From Carpediemonas membranifera (taxonomy: Eukaryota > Fornicata), in contig JAHDYR010000005.1 in assembly GCA_019828565.1 (NCBI GenBank), positions 1,364,001 through 1,428,000 of the forward strand: a stretch of 64,000 nucleotides of DNA, read 5' to 3'. Of this stretch, positions 1 to 11,079 are shown piece after piece. The translations under genes and the position numbers were made by a program. The notes under the pieces were generated by a model, which was not told the origin of the DNA, did not search any database, and saw only the letters and a list, made by a program, of their open reading frames with translations. The stretch's first letter is position 1. Each line of letters opens with the position of its first letter.

Positions 1-364
1 GGATCATTCCAGTTCGCCGGAGATGACGCAGGTCCAGAACGCTGCCTTGGAGGGCTGGTGAAGCGGTAGTGTAGCGCTTACTCGCCAAGCGGGCGATGGT
101 CTCGACGGGACGGTTGACGGTCTCAAGGTGGCCCTGCTCTTCGACGTACCAGGCGGACATGCCGATGACGGAGCGGCGCTGACCCTGGCGGACGTTATCC
201 TCGCCCTGGGTGAAGCTGTTCTTGCCGCAGTACACGTCGATACCGATGGTGAGGCAGGGCTGTTGCATGGAGGCCGAGAAACCATAAACTGCACGGATCC
301 ACAAACGTGGATTGGCCTGAACGACAGCGCTGATGCCCAGACAGGCATACCGTCGGTTGTCCAT
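1..364 (-). CDS. A-family protein, copy 1, cut by the window edge
   Basis: This is the N-terminal part of a 135-aa reading frame seen complete at 17124-17531 and 19022-19429; here the 3' end lies outside the window. The frame starts MDNRRYACLG and has strongly GC-biased third codon positions over its middle, which is why I prefer it to the two other open frames on the same DNA. I recognise no domain, signal peptide or membrane segment. Five copies occur in the window, each beside a YR/OTU module or a B repeat, so it behaves as part of a repeat family and may derive from a host gene fragment. Confidence 0.45.
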   Translation of the reverse strand, partial: MDNRRYACLGISAVVQANPRLWIRAVYGFSASMQQPCLTIGIDVYCGKNSFTQGEDNVRQGQRRSVIGMSAWYVEEQGHLETVNRPVETIARLASKRYTTASPALQGSVLDLRHLRRTGMI

Positions 365-370
365 AGCACG

Positions 371-884
371 TAGCAGTCAACTACCTGCCAATTGTATCAG
401 TCTCCAGCCATAAGTTCAAAGCATGGCCACCTATACGGCAGCCAGAGCCGATCCACATTTGTGGATTCAGCTAAACCGGGCATGCCACAACACTGCATCT
501 AGTCCCAATACACGCGTGTATATACGCTAGAGAGGGCCGCATTTGGCCTTAGGAAACGGCTATGGGGTACAGCTTTTTAATCCTTAAAGTGCGTTGCATC
601 GATGCAACAAGCAACTACCTCAAACGTGCGAGCTACCATCGATTTCTTGGCACCAACACGACACATTGAAGTCAGATAACTACGCGGTCAGCTATGAGCA
701 CACTAAACAACATCACTGTGCCAAAATACATCTTTGGACATCAGGCATGCCACAGAACATGTAAGCAACATCAAACCCGCCTAATTCCAGCTCATTTAGT
801 CAATAAACACATCAACACATTCCAATATCTCCTCATGATGCGCCAGATGGCAAGTGACTCTGGCCTGCTCCTCCGGTGAATGAC
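371..884. repeat. B repeat, copy 1
   Basis: A roughly 515-bp unit that follows the A-family frame. Near-identical copies lie at 2541-3077, 17538-18051 and 19436-19948, all in the same orientation. Landmarks are a perfect 16-bp palindrome GTTGCATCGATGCAAC at 593-608 and an ACACGCGTGTATATACGC stretch near 513-530. A 61-codon open frame (694-879) is kept in all copies, but the copies are almost identical, so its conservation says little. The copies diverge right after GGTGAATGAC, which marks a sharp repeat end. Confidence 0.8.
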
Positions 885-903
885 AATGCAGAAGTCTACA
901 CAT

Positions 904-1233
904 GAAGGTTGGCCTACGAGTCGGAAAGAAAGACTTGGCAACCTATATCCATGCTTCCTTCGACTTCGAGGCTTCCCTCTTCGATCGATGGTGTGCCTAT
1001 GTTTTGGCGACATTCTCGAATGAGTTTAGCATATGGTTCAAGGCTCTGAGTGAAGATCGCATTAGTGACTCCGAGTTCCACAAATACATCCTCTTTCGCA
1101 TGAACAACAATTCGGAGAATGAGAGTGTTCCTCCGCACTGCACTCTTATCTTTAAATTTGACTGATTCTTCTTTACTCCAACTGTGCTCGCTTCCCATCA
1201 TCATCGCCTGACTCCGTCACGTTGCCTTTCCGC
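904..1233 (+). repeat. 330-bp duplicated segment, copy 1 (gene 3' fragment)
   Basis: This segment is nearly identical to 21066-21395. Read on the plus strand it holds the C-terminal part of a protein (to the TGA at 1163-1165) whose longer version begins at 20765. Its right end overlaps the last 61 bp of the minus-strand gene 2438-1173, so here a fragment of one gene has been joined tail to tail with another. The left breakpoint (904) follows the end of B copy 1 by about 20 bp. No start codon of its own belongs to the protein, so I treat it as a gene fragment. Confidence 0.65.
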
Positions 1234-2438
1234 TTGCCAGACCCACTTCTCTCTTCACATTCCGTCTCGGGCGATGGCTTGACATACGTCAGGGAGTTCG
1301 TCTCCACAGAAAGCGCAAACATTTGCTCCATCATCGATAGCCTGTCTGTGTCAGTTACTCCATCCTTCAGTTCCTGCATGAGTGCTGCACGCGTTCCTCC
1401 CTCGCTGTTATATGCCATGAAGAAGCTCTCCAAGACCATGTTTGCCAACTCTCTCGCATCACCCGTGTCCCTGGGAATCAAACCAGCCTCCAGGAACTTG
1501 CCGAAGTCGGCGTATGTCAGCAACATCATGCCGATGATGATGTGGCTTCGTTCTATGCTCTTCACACCCATATTCGTGGCATGTTTCTGTACATCATTAT
1601 AGAAGCTTGACTTGTTAGTCCTGCGAGTGCGGGTTGTGCAGTAACTCTGGTTACGGCTGATGAACTCGCTGCGTTGTTTTTCGGCCATCTTAGTCAGTTC
1701 AGCTGTTGGAGCAATTATCGGGTCCACAGTAAACTTATCCTTCGCTATATAGTCATACAGAGTTAGGTTATACGCAACGTAAATACGCATCACCGTGAGG
1801 TTCTCTTCAGAGAGGCTGTCGGCAATATGGTTGAGTGACGCCAGGGAAGTTTGCATGTCCCCCAGCCGATTCACACGCTCGACTGACCTCTCTAGTGAAG
1901 GCAATCTAGCTTTGATCGTCTTGAGATACTTCTGGAGGAACGCACTTCTCTCCACCGGCAAGGCAGCATCATCGGGATGGACAATCTCTGACGGAAAAGT
2001 TAGCTTCTGGGTCTTCCTTGCCGAAAGTAGCCGACGCTTGTGGGCCTTCTTTGTCTTATGCGAGCTTGATGCGCTGGTTACGGGTGGCTCATCCTCTTCT
2101 CCGTCGTGCACTTCGACAATCTTCATTGTTTCCTCGCGATCGCCCGAATACAATGCATCCATCTTCTCTAGCGCTTCTGGATCCTCGTTGAGCACTTCCC
2201 GCTCCAACAAAAGGAAGGACCGCAAGAACTCGGTGTGAATAGTCTTGGAGTATGCCCTTCCGTGGCGCTCGCCTCTTATGGATTGCGAGGATCCCCGAAG
2301 AACATCGACTGCGGCGAGCATTGTCATGAGATACCGCAAATGCTCAGAGGATGAGTGCTTTCCTGTGAAGACATCCATTTCGTCCATAAACTGCGGCAAA
2401 ACAAGGTGAAGCATGCTTACGACCGCGTTGATGTCCAT
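1173..2438 (-). CDS. hypothetical protein, 421 aa
   Basis: A continuous 421-aa frame. The first ATG (2438, MDINAVV) is used because upstream in-frame codons offer only GTG. The protein is soluble in appearance: a helical N-terminal third, an acidic stretch (HDGEEDEPP) followed by a basic run (KTKKAHKRR, residues about 125-140), a long helical middle, and a charged tail (GSGKRKGN...DDDGKRAQLE). No known domain is recognised. The stop codon lies in GAGTAAAG, matching the TAAA pattern of many genes here. The gene sits between B copies 1 and 2, so it may be cargo of the repeat array or a host gene caught in it. There is no frameshift, so it may be active. Confidence 0.6.
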   Translation of the reverse strand: MDINAVVSMLHLVLPQFMDEMDVFTGKHSSSEHLRYLMTMLAAVDVLRGSSQSIRGERHGRAYSKTIHTEFLRSFLLLEREVLNEDPEALEKMDALYSGDREETMKIVEVHDGEEDEPPVTSASSSHKTKKAHKRRLLSARKTQKLTFPSEIVHPDDAALPVERSAFLQKYLKTIKARLPSLERSVERVNRLGDMQTSLASLNHIADSLSEENLTVMRIYVAYNLTLYDYIAKDKFTVDPIIAPTAELTKMAEKQRSEFISRNQSYCTTRTRRTNKSSFYNDVQKHATNMGVKSIERSHIIIGMMLLTYADFGKFLEAGLIPRDTGDARELANMVLESFFMAYNSEGGTRAALMQELKDGVTDTDRLSMMEQMFALSVETNSLTYVKPSPETECEERSGSGKRKGNVTESGDDDGKRAQLE

Positions 2439-2540
2439 ACAGGTGTCAGACTGACCCACGATTATTGTCTAAGCTCATGCACAGCCCCAAGCCCCAGGGA
2501 GCGCCTGTCTGTTGCGAAGCGAGCCCTGCCAGTGAATGGC

Positions 2541-3077
2541 CGTCGGTTGTCCATATGAGCACGTACCAGTCAACTACCTGCCAATTGTATCAGTCTCCAG
2601 CCATAAGTCCAAAGCATGGCCACCTATACGGCAGCCAGAGCCGATCCACATTTGTGGATTCAGCTAAACCGGGCATGCCACAACACTGCATCTAGTCCCA
2701 ATACACGCGTGTATATACGCTAGAGAGGGCCGCATTTGGCCTTAGGAAACGGCTATGGGGTACAGCTTTTTAATCCTTAAAGTGCGTTGCATCGATGCAA
2801 CAAGCAACTACCTCAAACGTGCGAGCTACCATCGATTTCTTGGCACCAACACGACACATTGAAGTCAGATAACTACGCGGTCAGCTATGAGCACACTAAA
2901 CAACATCACTGTGCCAAAATACATCTTTGGACATCAGGCATGCCACAGAACATGTAAGCAACATCAAACCCGCCTAATTCCAGCTCATTTAGTCAATAAA
3001 CACATCAACACATTCCAATATCTCCTCATGATGCGCCAGATGGCAAGTGACTCTGGCCTGCTCCTCCGGTGAATGAC
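2541..3077. repeat. B repeat, copy 2
   Basis: Starts with the same CCGTCGGTTGTCCATA bases that open the A-family frame elsewhere, then runs through the whole B unit to GGTGAATGAC. Together with the same-orientation copy at 17538-18051 it brackets module 2 (OTU2/YR2), so module 2 plus its TIR-1 insertion lies between direct B repeats. Confidence 0.8.
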
Positions 3078-3192
3078 GATCGACAACGACAATCTTAGCC
3101 CGCAAGTGACCTAATTGATGTGGTATCCCGCTGTACGTCCAAATGTCTGCTGCAGGTCATGAACCGCTGGCTACACGGGCATATCCAAATCT

Positions 3193-3900
3193 TTATTCAA
3201 TCTCAACGACCTCGCACTTCTTCTGGTACAGCGTGGCGTGAGCCGGATCGCCTTCGATGACAATAGCGAAATTATCTGTCAATCCCCACAAGTCTGCATC
3301 AGGTGCAAGCATGGTGGTGCCATCAAACAGGTATAAGATGGCGGAGATGCCTTGCATGCCGTTGTATCCGTCGTATGACTGGACAACAAGGATGTTCCGC
3401 TTCTGCTTCCTCGCCCAGACTCGGATGGCGTTCGAGTTATAGTAGCCGGAGTCCGGATCTGTCAGGCTACGCTCCGTGACATTCTTCTTAGACCAGTACT
3501 TGGCCTTCACTGACTGGCAGAGGCCACGCTGCCACTTTTCGAAGTCGCCATCAACTCGGCCACCCAACTCAATGGCTTGGAGACAATATGCAACGCAGTT
3601 GCCGTCACTCTTGACATGAATCGCGGTACAGCCAGCCGTGAGAGCCTCCGCGTTGATGCACGTCTGCACCGCGGCCTCAGAGGTGATGCGAGTCTGAGTC
3701 TCCGGCTCAGTCTGGATGCAGGCGTCGCATGTGTTCACCGTCTCCTCTTCTGCCTCACCCCTCTTCTCCTTCGCCTCCTCCTGCTCCTCCTCTGTCTCCT
3801 CCTCCTCTGACTCCTCCTCCGAGTCCTCAGGCCTGGCCTTCTCGGGCGTTATGATGAGGGCCTTGCGCTTCACAGACATGGAGGCCTGCGCCTCGTCCGT
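3193..3900 (-). pseudogene. OTU2, C-terminal half (severed by TIR-1)
   Basis: Encodes an acidic linker (runs of E between residues 20 and 60) and an OTU-like domain: HVKSDGNC holds the Asp-x-x-Cys signature of OTU cysteine peptidases, and GDPAHATLY near the end supplies the likely His. This half is almost identical to the same part of OTU1 (8275-9993). The N-terminal half lies at 13430-14319, beyond element TIR-1; the two were one minus-strand gene. The open frame continues into the TIR-1 end (to 4113), which adds unrelated residues. The stop is GAATAAAG. Confidence 0.85.
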
Positions 3901-4084
3901 CATGCAGACAATTCTGGTACCTTTTCTGGAACAAATGGTTCCAGAATTGGTTCCAGAATGCCAGAAAAAATGGCATTTGCAAGAAAAACTAAACGCGTTC
4001 AAACAATTTAGCGACGCCTTGCCACGGGGTGTAAAGCAATATGCAACTAATACTGGGCCCAAGGAACGTTGATACGTACTGCTC
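3901..4084 (+). repeat. TIR-1 left inverted repeat
   Basis: 184 bp, inverted at 13244-13427. It has internal short repeats (GGTTCCAGAAT twice) and a TGCCA...TGGCA stem, and stays open in the frame of OTU2, so both severed OTU2 halves run into it. Mismatches to the right end are at the eighth base and near 4025-4030. Confidence 0.9.
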
Positions 4085-4219
4085 AAGTCTTGAAAGTGAA
4101 CCTTCAATATCAAACTAGTGCTAAAGCAACGGTATTGTGCGTCATTTCCTCCAAAACGCCCCCTTTACGTGATATTGTACGCTCAATATTTGATGAGTTC
4201 AAAATGGTGTGACAGTACG

Positions 4220-4951
4220 ATGGCTGATAATACACGTGACAGAGACCTTTTGCGGAAGATTGTTGCAGCGATTATGGCAGCTTGCTTCTATTTTACTCCA
4301 GAAAGCATCGAATGTATGGAACTTGCTGCATCTGAGGTCATTTGGGCTATTCTTCCAGGCCAGAAGACACAGGCAAGACGTTCATCGCGCTACTTAAGTC
4401 GCCAGTGTCGCTCGTTCGCGACAAGTGAACATCATGCGCTGACGACGAAGGTCAACAGTCTTGAGAAGGATATTGAGAGGCTGCGTAGCGGCGGCCGTAA
4501 GACCATGCGCAGGCTGCCAGGCGTCAGGTCTCAGCCGGAGCCCACCACTTTGGAGCAGGCAACGATGACGACTTCGGACGTCGGAGACCTGGATGAGCCG
4601 AGGCCCAGGCCCGAAGACACGGGCAAGACGCGCGGTACGCTCATGTCCCGCACACTGACTGCTAGCCAGGTGGACCAGCTAGCTATGGCCAGAACGCATG
4701 ACCCCCCGCTTGTCCTGTCAGGACGTTGCATCGTGTGCGGGGGCTCATGCGAGACCTCAGAGTGGGCTTGCCGTCGTACCTCAACGACGACACCCAAAGA
4801 TCCTTGCCGAACCTTGATTCGGAAGGTTTCGAAACAGAAGGTTTCGACTCGGAAGGATAAGGACAGCGGCATGTCTGTCTACCTCACAGATGAGGCATTT
4901 GAGTGGGTCAAGCGTCGCGATCCGACAGGCAAGAGAGCGAGACAGGAATAA
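4220..4951 (+). CDS. hypothetical protein, 243 aa, in TIR-1
   Basis: ATG at 4220 (MADNTRDRDLL). The N-terminal 50 residues (RDLLRKIVAAIMAACFYF...ILPGQ) align by eye with the N-terminus of the zinc-binding gene at 22672-21544 (RDTVRDIVHTIIATCYRW...ILPK). A coil (HALTTKVNSLEKDIERL) follows, then a Pro/Glu-rich linker, a Cys-containing patch (CIVCGGSC) and a basic C-terminus. A decayed reverse copy of part of its 3' end lies at 21400-21503. Its last codons begin the direct repeat 4846-5607, and a second copy of just that end lies at 10123-10226. Stop GAATAAATG. Function unknown. Confidence 0.6.
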   Translation: MADNTRDRDLLRKIVAAIMAACFYFTPESIECMELAASEVIWAILPGQKTQARRSSRYLSRQCRSFATSEHHALTTKVNSLEKDIERLRSGGRKTMRRLPGVRSQPEPTTLEQATMTTSDVGDLDEPRPRPEDTGKTRGTLMSRTLTASQVDQLAMARTHDPPLVLSGRCIVCGGSCETSEWACRRTSTTTPKDPCRTLIRKVSKQKVSTRKDKDSGMSVYLTDEAFEWVKRRDPTGKRARQE

Positions 4952-5607
4952 ATGAATGTATATCTGACTGTCTGGGCATCAGCGCTGTCGTTCAGGCCAA
5001 TCCACGTTTGTGGATCCGTGCAGTTTATGGTTTCTCGGCCTCCATGCAACAGCCCTGCCTCACCATCGGTATCGACGTGTACTGCGGCAAGAACAGCTTC
5101 ACCCAGGGCGAGGATAACGTCCGCCAGGGTCAGCGCCGCTCCGTCATCGGCATGTCCGCCTGGTACGTCGAAGAGCAGGGCCACCTTGAGACCGTCAACC
5201 GTCCCGTCGAGACCATCGCCCGCTTGGCGAGTAAGCGCTACACTACCGCTTCACCAGCCCTCCAAGGCAGCGTTCTGGACCTGCGTCATCTCCGGCGAAC
5301 TGGAATGATCCAAAGTAACGGTGTAGTGTTCTTTCTGGCAGCTAATTGTGCATAAGCGAATGCTTTGTGGTCATTTATTGCTCTTTGGCGCAGCAACGCC
5401 CACAACTCTTTGGGATACTGTTCTTTTGGTGTTGATGTTGTTATTGATGTTGATTTCTCCGCTTTTCGCTGCTTTGCGTTGTAATTGCAATGTTTTCTAG
5501 TACATTCCGCGCATCAGATCATTGCTACAACCTGAACTCGCCATTTTGGCGTTGCAATGAAACTATCCCCTAAAGTGCACACTAAATGAAATCAGAACAA
5601 TTTGGGG
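4846..5607 (+). repeat. Direct repeat flanking module 1, left copy
   Basis: 762 bp, repeated in the same orientation at 10123-10881 with a 3-bp deletion and a few substitutions. It comprises the last 35 codons of the 243-aa gene, an A-family copy and about 250 bp of 3' DNA. The YR1/OTU1 pair lies exactly between the two copies, like an element between long direct repeats or one left by circle integration. Confidence 0.85.
4972..5355 (+). pseudogene. A-family protein, copy 2 (no own start region)
   Basis: Matches the A-family frame from LGISAVVQ onward, including GIDVYCGKNSF and the end FFLAANCA, but the first codons MDNRRYAC are replaced by the 3' end of the 243-aa gene in another frame. An internal ATG at 5042 could start a shorter product. 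It is convergent with YR1, the same arrangement as A copy 3 with YR2. Confidence 0.5.
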
Positions 5608-5675
5608 TCAGCTGCGCCAAGTCGATGGCTTAGTCAGTGTTTGAGTCATTCCCACGACATATTTACTTCGTTCAT

Positions 5676-7036
5676 TTACTTCTGATGCTTTTCCTGCTCT
5701 CTCTTCTCCATCACGTCGTCATACTCGGCCCTCGTCAGCCTCACAGTTGTCATTCCGGCATCACGGATGTGCTGAAAGGCCTCATCGGGCAGCTTCGGCA
5801 TCCCGTCCTCGCTGTCGCTGCTGCTGCCCAAGTCTGACTCGCTCTCGTGATAGCGGCGAAGGCGAATGCGTCTGCTGGGCACCCTGGTCTTCATAGAGTC
5901 ATAGAGCGGAGCGAGCCCACTTCCATTGGCCCCGCTACGGACACCCTCATCGGTATCTCTCTCAGACATATCACACTCAACCTGTTGTGACTGAACAAAT
6001 GACAGGTTGTCGACGAGGCTATCCTCGGCATCGCTGTCTGAACTCTCCTCATCCTCCCACTCTCCTTCCAGCATCTCCAACCCGGCTGTCTCGTCAAACT
6101 CGCCCTCCACTGCGGTCTCCGGCATCTCTGCCTCGCCAGCTGTCTCGTCAAACAGCGCCTCATCGTCAGACTCACCCTCCCCGTGTCGCCCCCCTCGGGC
6201 TTACGCTGGTCGTGGAGCTGGACCATCCTCATCCTGAGCTTGTTGTAAAGCCAGTTATCGAGCGTCGGCGGCACCAGGTCGGCAGAGCTTCGGATCTCCG
6301 GGTTGAGATCGAGGATCGTTGGGCGCCGCGTGGTCGTTAAGTGACTGGACGCCAACTGGTGCCTGAACTGCTCATCGGTCAGGCTGATGCGCTTGTCCTT
6401 AATGACCTTCTGAGGCTTCTCCTGCGGTCTGCCGCGGCGCTCTAGCGTGCCGATAGACTGCATCCTATCGGTGGACACGTCGATCCGCTGCGACAAGCGA
6501 AGCATGCGAACCGTCAACCCCTGAACCTTGAGCGCCTCCGATACAGCACTGGCCTGCGGGAATCCCGATTTGAGCGTGCCAAAGCCCATCCAGCTCGGGC
6601 ACGAGGTAAGGTCTATCGCATCGGGGAGATTACCTTGGAGATACGAATACTTCCAGCCCGTCTGGTTGAGCAGAATGGCAATGGCGCCATACGGGCTGGG
6701 GAGACTCTCAACTGATGCAGGCGACACCTCTTCCTCCTCTTTCCAGGACAACGGCTTCGCGGGGTGTGGCAAGTCGAAGTTCCGGAAAGACTGAACAGCC
6801 GAAACGATCTTCTTCTGCGTCCCCAGAGGCTTCTCAGCGAGGTACCGGCGCAAATGGGTTACCAGCTCGTCACTACGGACAATCTCGATGCCCTTCTGGA
6901 TATCTGTGGCGGTTTTCTGACAAATTCTGGCCAAAACGTCTTTCAGAAGCTTGTTGTAGTTCGTACGCGATTTGGTTGGAACATTCCTCAACCAACGCTT
7001 CATGATATCTTCGTCTATTGCCGCTACAGCCTCCAT
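5676..7036 (-). pseudogene. YR1: recombinase-like, acidic-tailed protein (frameshifted)
   Basis: About 453 codons from ATG 7036 (MEAVAAIDED), one base short of a continuous frame. A C run at 6178-6182 has one C fewer than YR3, shifting the frame before the acidic tail; it could be a mutation or a sequence error. Residues 10-100 resemble the core-binding (SAM-like) domain of tyrosine recombinases (KSRTNYNKLLKDVL...IVSAVQSFRNF). The next part has the general shape of the catalytic domain but lacks a recognisable R...HxxR...Y set (RMLR where H-x-x-R is expected). A conserved KVIKDKRISLTDEQ segment and an Asp/Glu/Ser tail follow. It is divergent from OTU1. I infer a DNA-binding protein rather than an active recombinase. 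Confidence 0.6.
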
Positions 7037-8274
7037 GGGATGAGTTTTTGCTGCTTCAATTTGGATTGCTATTTCAGAATTTCGACCATACAAAATTCTA
7101 AAGTATTGGGAATTGACCCAAACTGAGCTCAGATACGTGATCTGGGGCCTGAGTGGGTGAATGGGGACCTTTCATTTTTAAAAGTGTTGTTACACTCCCA
7201 GATTTAATGATAATCTCCGGTACTGGAAGTAATTCTGAAATGGCGATCCAAATGCAATTATTATTCTGAAAACCGAATCCATGGTGCTGCCATTCTCTAT
7301 TCGCTCTAATAGGTACCCAGGCCAGGTTTTGTACACCCTACCCGCTTGCCTCGGAATTCGGACATGCCGAAATTCTGAAATTCGAATACCACCGCCCATT
7401 TTTGACGTATGAGATCAGTATCCCATGCCAAACCTCAGGACGGCATTCGTGTACCTTGTCCTGCCATATATCCATTAGATAACCACCCACTTTCCTTTCA
7501 CAATGTGCACTTTATGCTCGCAACGAGACTGAAATGAGGATCTGAAGAATAGAAAGAATACTGGCGGATTTGAAGATGCAGACACATGAATATCACTAAG
7601 AAACATCAGTTGGCGGGCGCAGAGCATCAGTCAAGCACCAATTATCTCTAAACAACATCAAGTACCATAAGTCCATCAGGACCATACGATATGAACAATA
7701 AATGAACCACAGAGCAGTATAGATGATTTGAGAGTACCAGGCATGGCCAGAATACCGCAATACTCGTCCGTTGATCCACGTGACCTCCATCTTGGTCGGT
7801 ATCCAGAGAACGCCCGTCAGACGCTTGCAACGGAACATTTAGGGGTGCATCCTGAATGGGGCCAGATTTGAGGGACCCTTGGTCTGACATGCCATGACCG
7901 AGCACTCTAGGGGCCTCCACAGTGCGTCCCGAGGTACGTTAGAGCACCACAGACCTTCCCCCAAAAGCTGACTCCTGGACCCCTTGGCCGGAGCTCGCCG
8001 AAACGTGAAAATCGGCGATGATTTCTCCGTATAACGTCATAGGGGGTTATATGGGGCTCTTTTCAGCCGCAGATAACGTCTCTTGGCCATATTAAATTTG
8101 CGAAAGGCCCTGGCTCGCTGGCCGGACGATTTAATCAGCATCGGCGAGAATGGACGTGTGGGTAGGGCTAGGGGTGTGATGACGGCTGGTGGTAGTCACG
8201 GTGTGAGTGCTTTCAAGCCGCAGGCGATATACATAAACTTTTAGTAACCATTTAACGTCTCTTGGCGATATACG
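7037..8274. promoter_or_regulatory. Divergent spacer YR1/OTU1 with two sets of iterons
   Basis: 1.24 kb between two divergent starts. The YR side carries copies of TTTCAGAATTTCG or its complement at 7072-7084, 7231-7245, 7261-7275 (degenerate) and 7369-7384; the arms at 7056-7080 and 7231-7255 form an imperfect inverted repeat. The OTU side carries TAACGT sites at 8032-8037, 8074-8079 and 8253-8258, two of them within a repeated TAACGTCTCTTGGC. The middle (about 7640-7960) is conserved in all three modules. No gene is seen. Confidence 0.65.
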
Positions 8275-9993
8275 ATGCTAGACTTGTTCACTTGGCTGGA
8301 AGAAGCCACTGAGTTCGATAAGAAGGAGCTAATGACCAAGATCAATGCAGCTGCAAGCGCTAAAGGCAAATGCGACGTCCTTCGCGCGCTTTTGCTGCCT
8401 AGGCGCGATTTACTCGCTACTGTGATCAAGGAACGTACGTTACTGAGCGAAATTGTTTAAACAGGTGTTAATCTCAAGCGTATTGCCACGTTCTTCCGTC
8501 TCACGTGCCAGGAGACGGAAGATATGAAGAAGGACCTTAAGGCGCAGTTTATGGCGACGATGAAATTGAATGAGGGTGAAAGGGTCACAGGGGAACACAA
8601 GAAAACACTGAAGCAGGTCCTCGGCGGGGATACCTTCACGCACCTGTACGACGGCGAGGTGGAGAGCGCGCGTATTCGGGTGAAGAAGAGCATTCGTGAG
8701 GCTAGAAAGAAGACAAACGCTAGGCTTGAGTGTGAACTCGCGAAGGAGGAGGACGAGGACATCAGGGATTGTACTCGGGTTCAGATGATGAAGCTGGCCG
8801 ATGAGGAAGACCGAAAGGAGTTGGAAAAGGAGATGGAATACACGCGCGAGTCCAAGTATGACGTGGTATGGGAGCGAGTGTACGATGAGATCTGCGGTAC
8901 TCGTCGTGTGCGGGCCCGCAAGGATAACGCCCCCTGTCCCGGCGAGGATCACGCCGACCACGTGCTTCAGCGCTATCTCTGGGCCGACCAGATCGATACT
9001 CAGGCGCTTACTGGCGAGAAGACGTTGACCACGAGACTCCCTGCTGAAGCTCGAGTCGTACGTCGCGTGACAGCCAGTCTGATCTCTGCCCAGAAGACGG
9101 AGATCCAATCTCTCAAGGAGCAGGTCGAGCGGCTGACGAAGCAGGTGACCGACGAGAGAAGAGACCACTTTCTTGAGTGCAGGCGTATCCATCATGAGCA
9201 TGACGTTGGGTACCTTGCTTCCTGCGATGTTTCGTTCGCCGCCAGCCCCATGCCGCCACAGTCTGGCACGCTCTCCAGGACTTCCTGCCCCCGACGCACT
9301 ACGGACGAGCCCGAGGCCTCCATGTCTGTGAAGCGCAAGGCCCTCTTCATCACGCCCGAGAAGGCCAGGCCTGAGGACTCAGAGGAGGAGACAGAGGAGG
9401 AGCAGGAGGAGGCGAAGGAGAAGAGGGGTGAGGCAGAAGAGGAGACGGTGAACACATGCGACGCCTGCATCCAGACTGAGCCGGAGACTCAGACTCGCAT
9501 CGCCTCTGAGGCCGCGGTGCAGACGTGCATCAACGTGGAGGCTCTCACGACTAACTGTACCGCGATTCATGTCAAGAGTGACGGCAACTGCGTTGCATAT
9601 TGTCTCCAAGCCATTGAGTTGGGTGGCAGAGTTGATGGCGACTTCGAAAGGTGGCAGCGTGGCCTCTGCCAGTCAGTGAAGGCCAAGTACTGGTCTAAGA
9701 AGAATGTCACGGAGCGTAGCCTGACAGATCCGGACTCCGGCTACTATAACTCGAACGCCATCCGAGTCTGGGCGAGGAAGCAGAAGCGGAACATCCTTGT
9801 TGTCCAGTCATACGACGGATACAACGGCATGCAAGGCATCTCCGCCATCTTATACCTGTTTGATGGCACCACCATGCTTGCACCCGATGCAGACTTGTGG
9901 GGGTTGACAGATAATTTCGCTATTGTCATCGAAGGCGATCCGGCTCACGCCACGCTGTACCAGAAGAAGTGCGAGGTCGTTGAGATTGAATAA
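8275..9993 (+). CDS. OTU1: coiled, acidic protein with OTU-like peptidase domain
   Basis: Two exons, 8275-8434 and 8465-9993, joined in frame give 562 aa. Exon 1 and the start of exon 2 form an N-terminal helical domain shared with OTU2/OTU3 (for example WLEEATEF and FHEWIEST-type segments). A long charged coiled region (residues about 75-270), an SVKRKAL segment, Glu-rich tracts and a C-terminal OTU-like domain follow. HVKSDGNC gives the catalytic Asp and Cys; GDPAHATLY supplies the likely His. Such domains cleave ubiquitin-type linkages, but some are inactive, and activity here is inferred. It is divergent from YR1 and inside TIR-1. Stop GAATAAAG. It is the only one of the three paralogues without a break. 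Confidence 0.8.
8435..8464 (+). other. 30-nt spliceosomal intron in OTU1
   Basis: Begins GTACGT and ends TTTAAACAG. Removing it joins the exons in a frame that matches OTU3, which has a 29-nt intron at the same codon position. Read through, the exon 1 frame stops within the intron. Confidence 0.8.
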
Positions 9994-10122
9994 AGATTTG
10001 GATATGCCTTTGTAGTGCGTTCGACTGTGTACGTTTAGGAGAAGGCTGAGACGGAGAAGAAGGAGGACAAGGAGGTGGAGACAGAGGAGAAGAAGGGTAA
10101 GTAGGCAGACGAGGAGGAGCCT

Positions 10123-10881
10123 GACTCGGAAGGATAAGGACAGCGGCATGTCTGTCTACCTCACAGATGAGGCATTTGAGTGGGTCAAGCGTCGCGATCC
10201 GACAGGCAAGAGAGCGAGACAGGAATAAATGAATGTATATCTGACTGTCTGGGCATCAGCGCTGTCGTTCAGGCCAATCCACGTTTGTGGATCCGTGCAG
10301 TTTATGGTTTCTCGGCCTCCATGCTACAGCCCTGCCTCACCATCGGTATCGACGTGTACTGCGGCAAGAACAGCTTCACCCAGGGCGAGGATAACGTCCG
10401 CCAGGGTCAGCGCTCCGTCATCGGCATGTCCGCCTGGTACGTCGAAGAGCAGGGCCACCTTGAGACCGTCAACCGTCCCGTCGAGACCATCGCCCGCTTG
10501 GCGAGTAAGCGCTACACTACCGCTTCACCAGCCCTCCAAGGCAGCGTTCTGGACCTGCGTCATCTCCGGCGAACTGGAATGATCCAAAGTAACGGTGTAG
10601 TGTTCTTTCTGGCAGCTAATTGTGCATAAGCGAATGCTTTGTGGTCATTTATTGCTCTTTGGCGCAGCAACGCCCACAATTCTTTGGGATACTGTTCTTT
10701 TGGTGTTGATGTTGTTATTGATGTTGATTTCTCCGCTTTTCGCTGCTTTGCGTTGTAATTGCAATGTTTTCTAGTACGTTCCGCGCATCAGATCATTGCT
10801 ACAACCTGAACTCGCCATTTTGGCGTTGCAATGAAACTATCCCCTAAAGTGCACACTAAATGAAATCAGAACAATTCGGGG
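10123..10881 (+). repeat. Direct repeat flanking module 1, right copy
   Basis: Second copy of 4846-5607. Between the OTU1 stop and this repeat lie 130 bp that include a Glu/Lys-coding stretch. Beyond the repeat the sequences diverge immediately. Confidence 0.85.
10249..10629 (+). pseudogene. A-family protein, copy 3 (no own start region)
   Basis: Same as the copy at 4972-5355, with one codon lost (RR reduced to R after GQ) and one Gln codon changed. It is part of the right direct repeat. Confidence 0.5.
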
Positions 10882-11079
10882 CAAGTGGCGGCATTCATGC
10901 AGCTGAATATGTGCTTAGCTTGCCTTACTAGTCACCCTGATATGGCTGATGTGACGGGCCTGTTGATGAAAGCCACATGGCCGAACACTTTAGGGCAGTA
11001 CAGGACAAGACAGCAACGTAAATTTACGAGTGAGGACGCTGGAGAGCAGAGCGCCTGGGAAACAGCGCTGGGGACAGGA

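Noticed and set aside
694-879. 61-codon frame present in all four B repeats
   Set aside because: The copies are near-identical, so an open frame is shared by descent; no domain, no codon bias and no TAAA stop.
4531-4872. 113-codon minus-strand frame over the 243-aa gene
   Set aside because: Shadow of the plus-strand gene, whose N-terminus has a paralogue at 22672-21544.
7190-8240. Small open frames in the YR/OTU spacers (for example 7596-7920)
   Set aside because: Conserved only where the spacer DNA itself is conserved; frames are not kept between modules.
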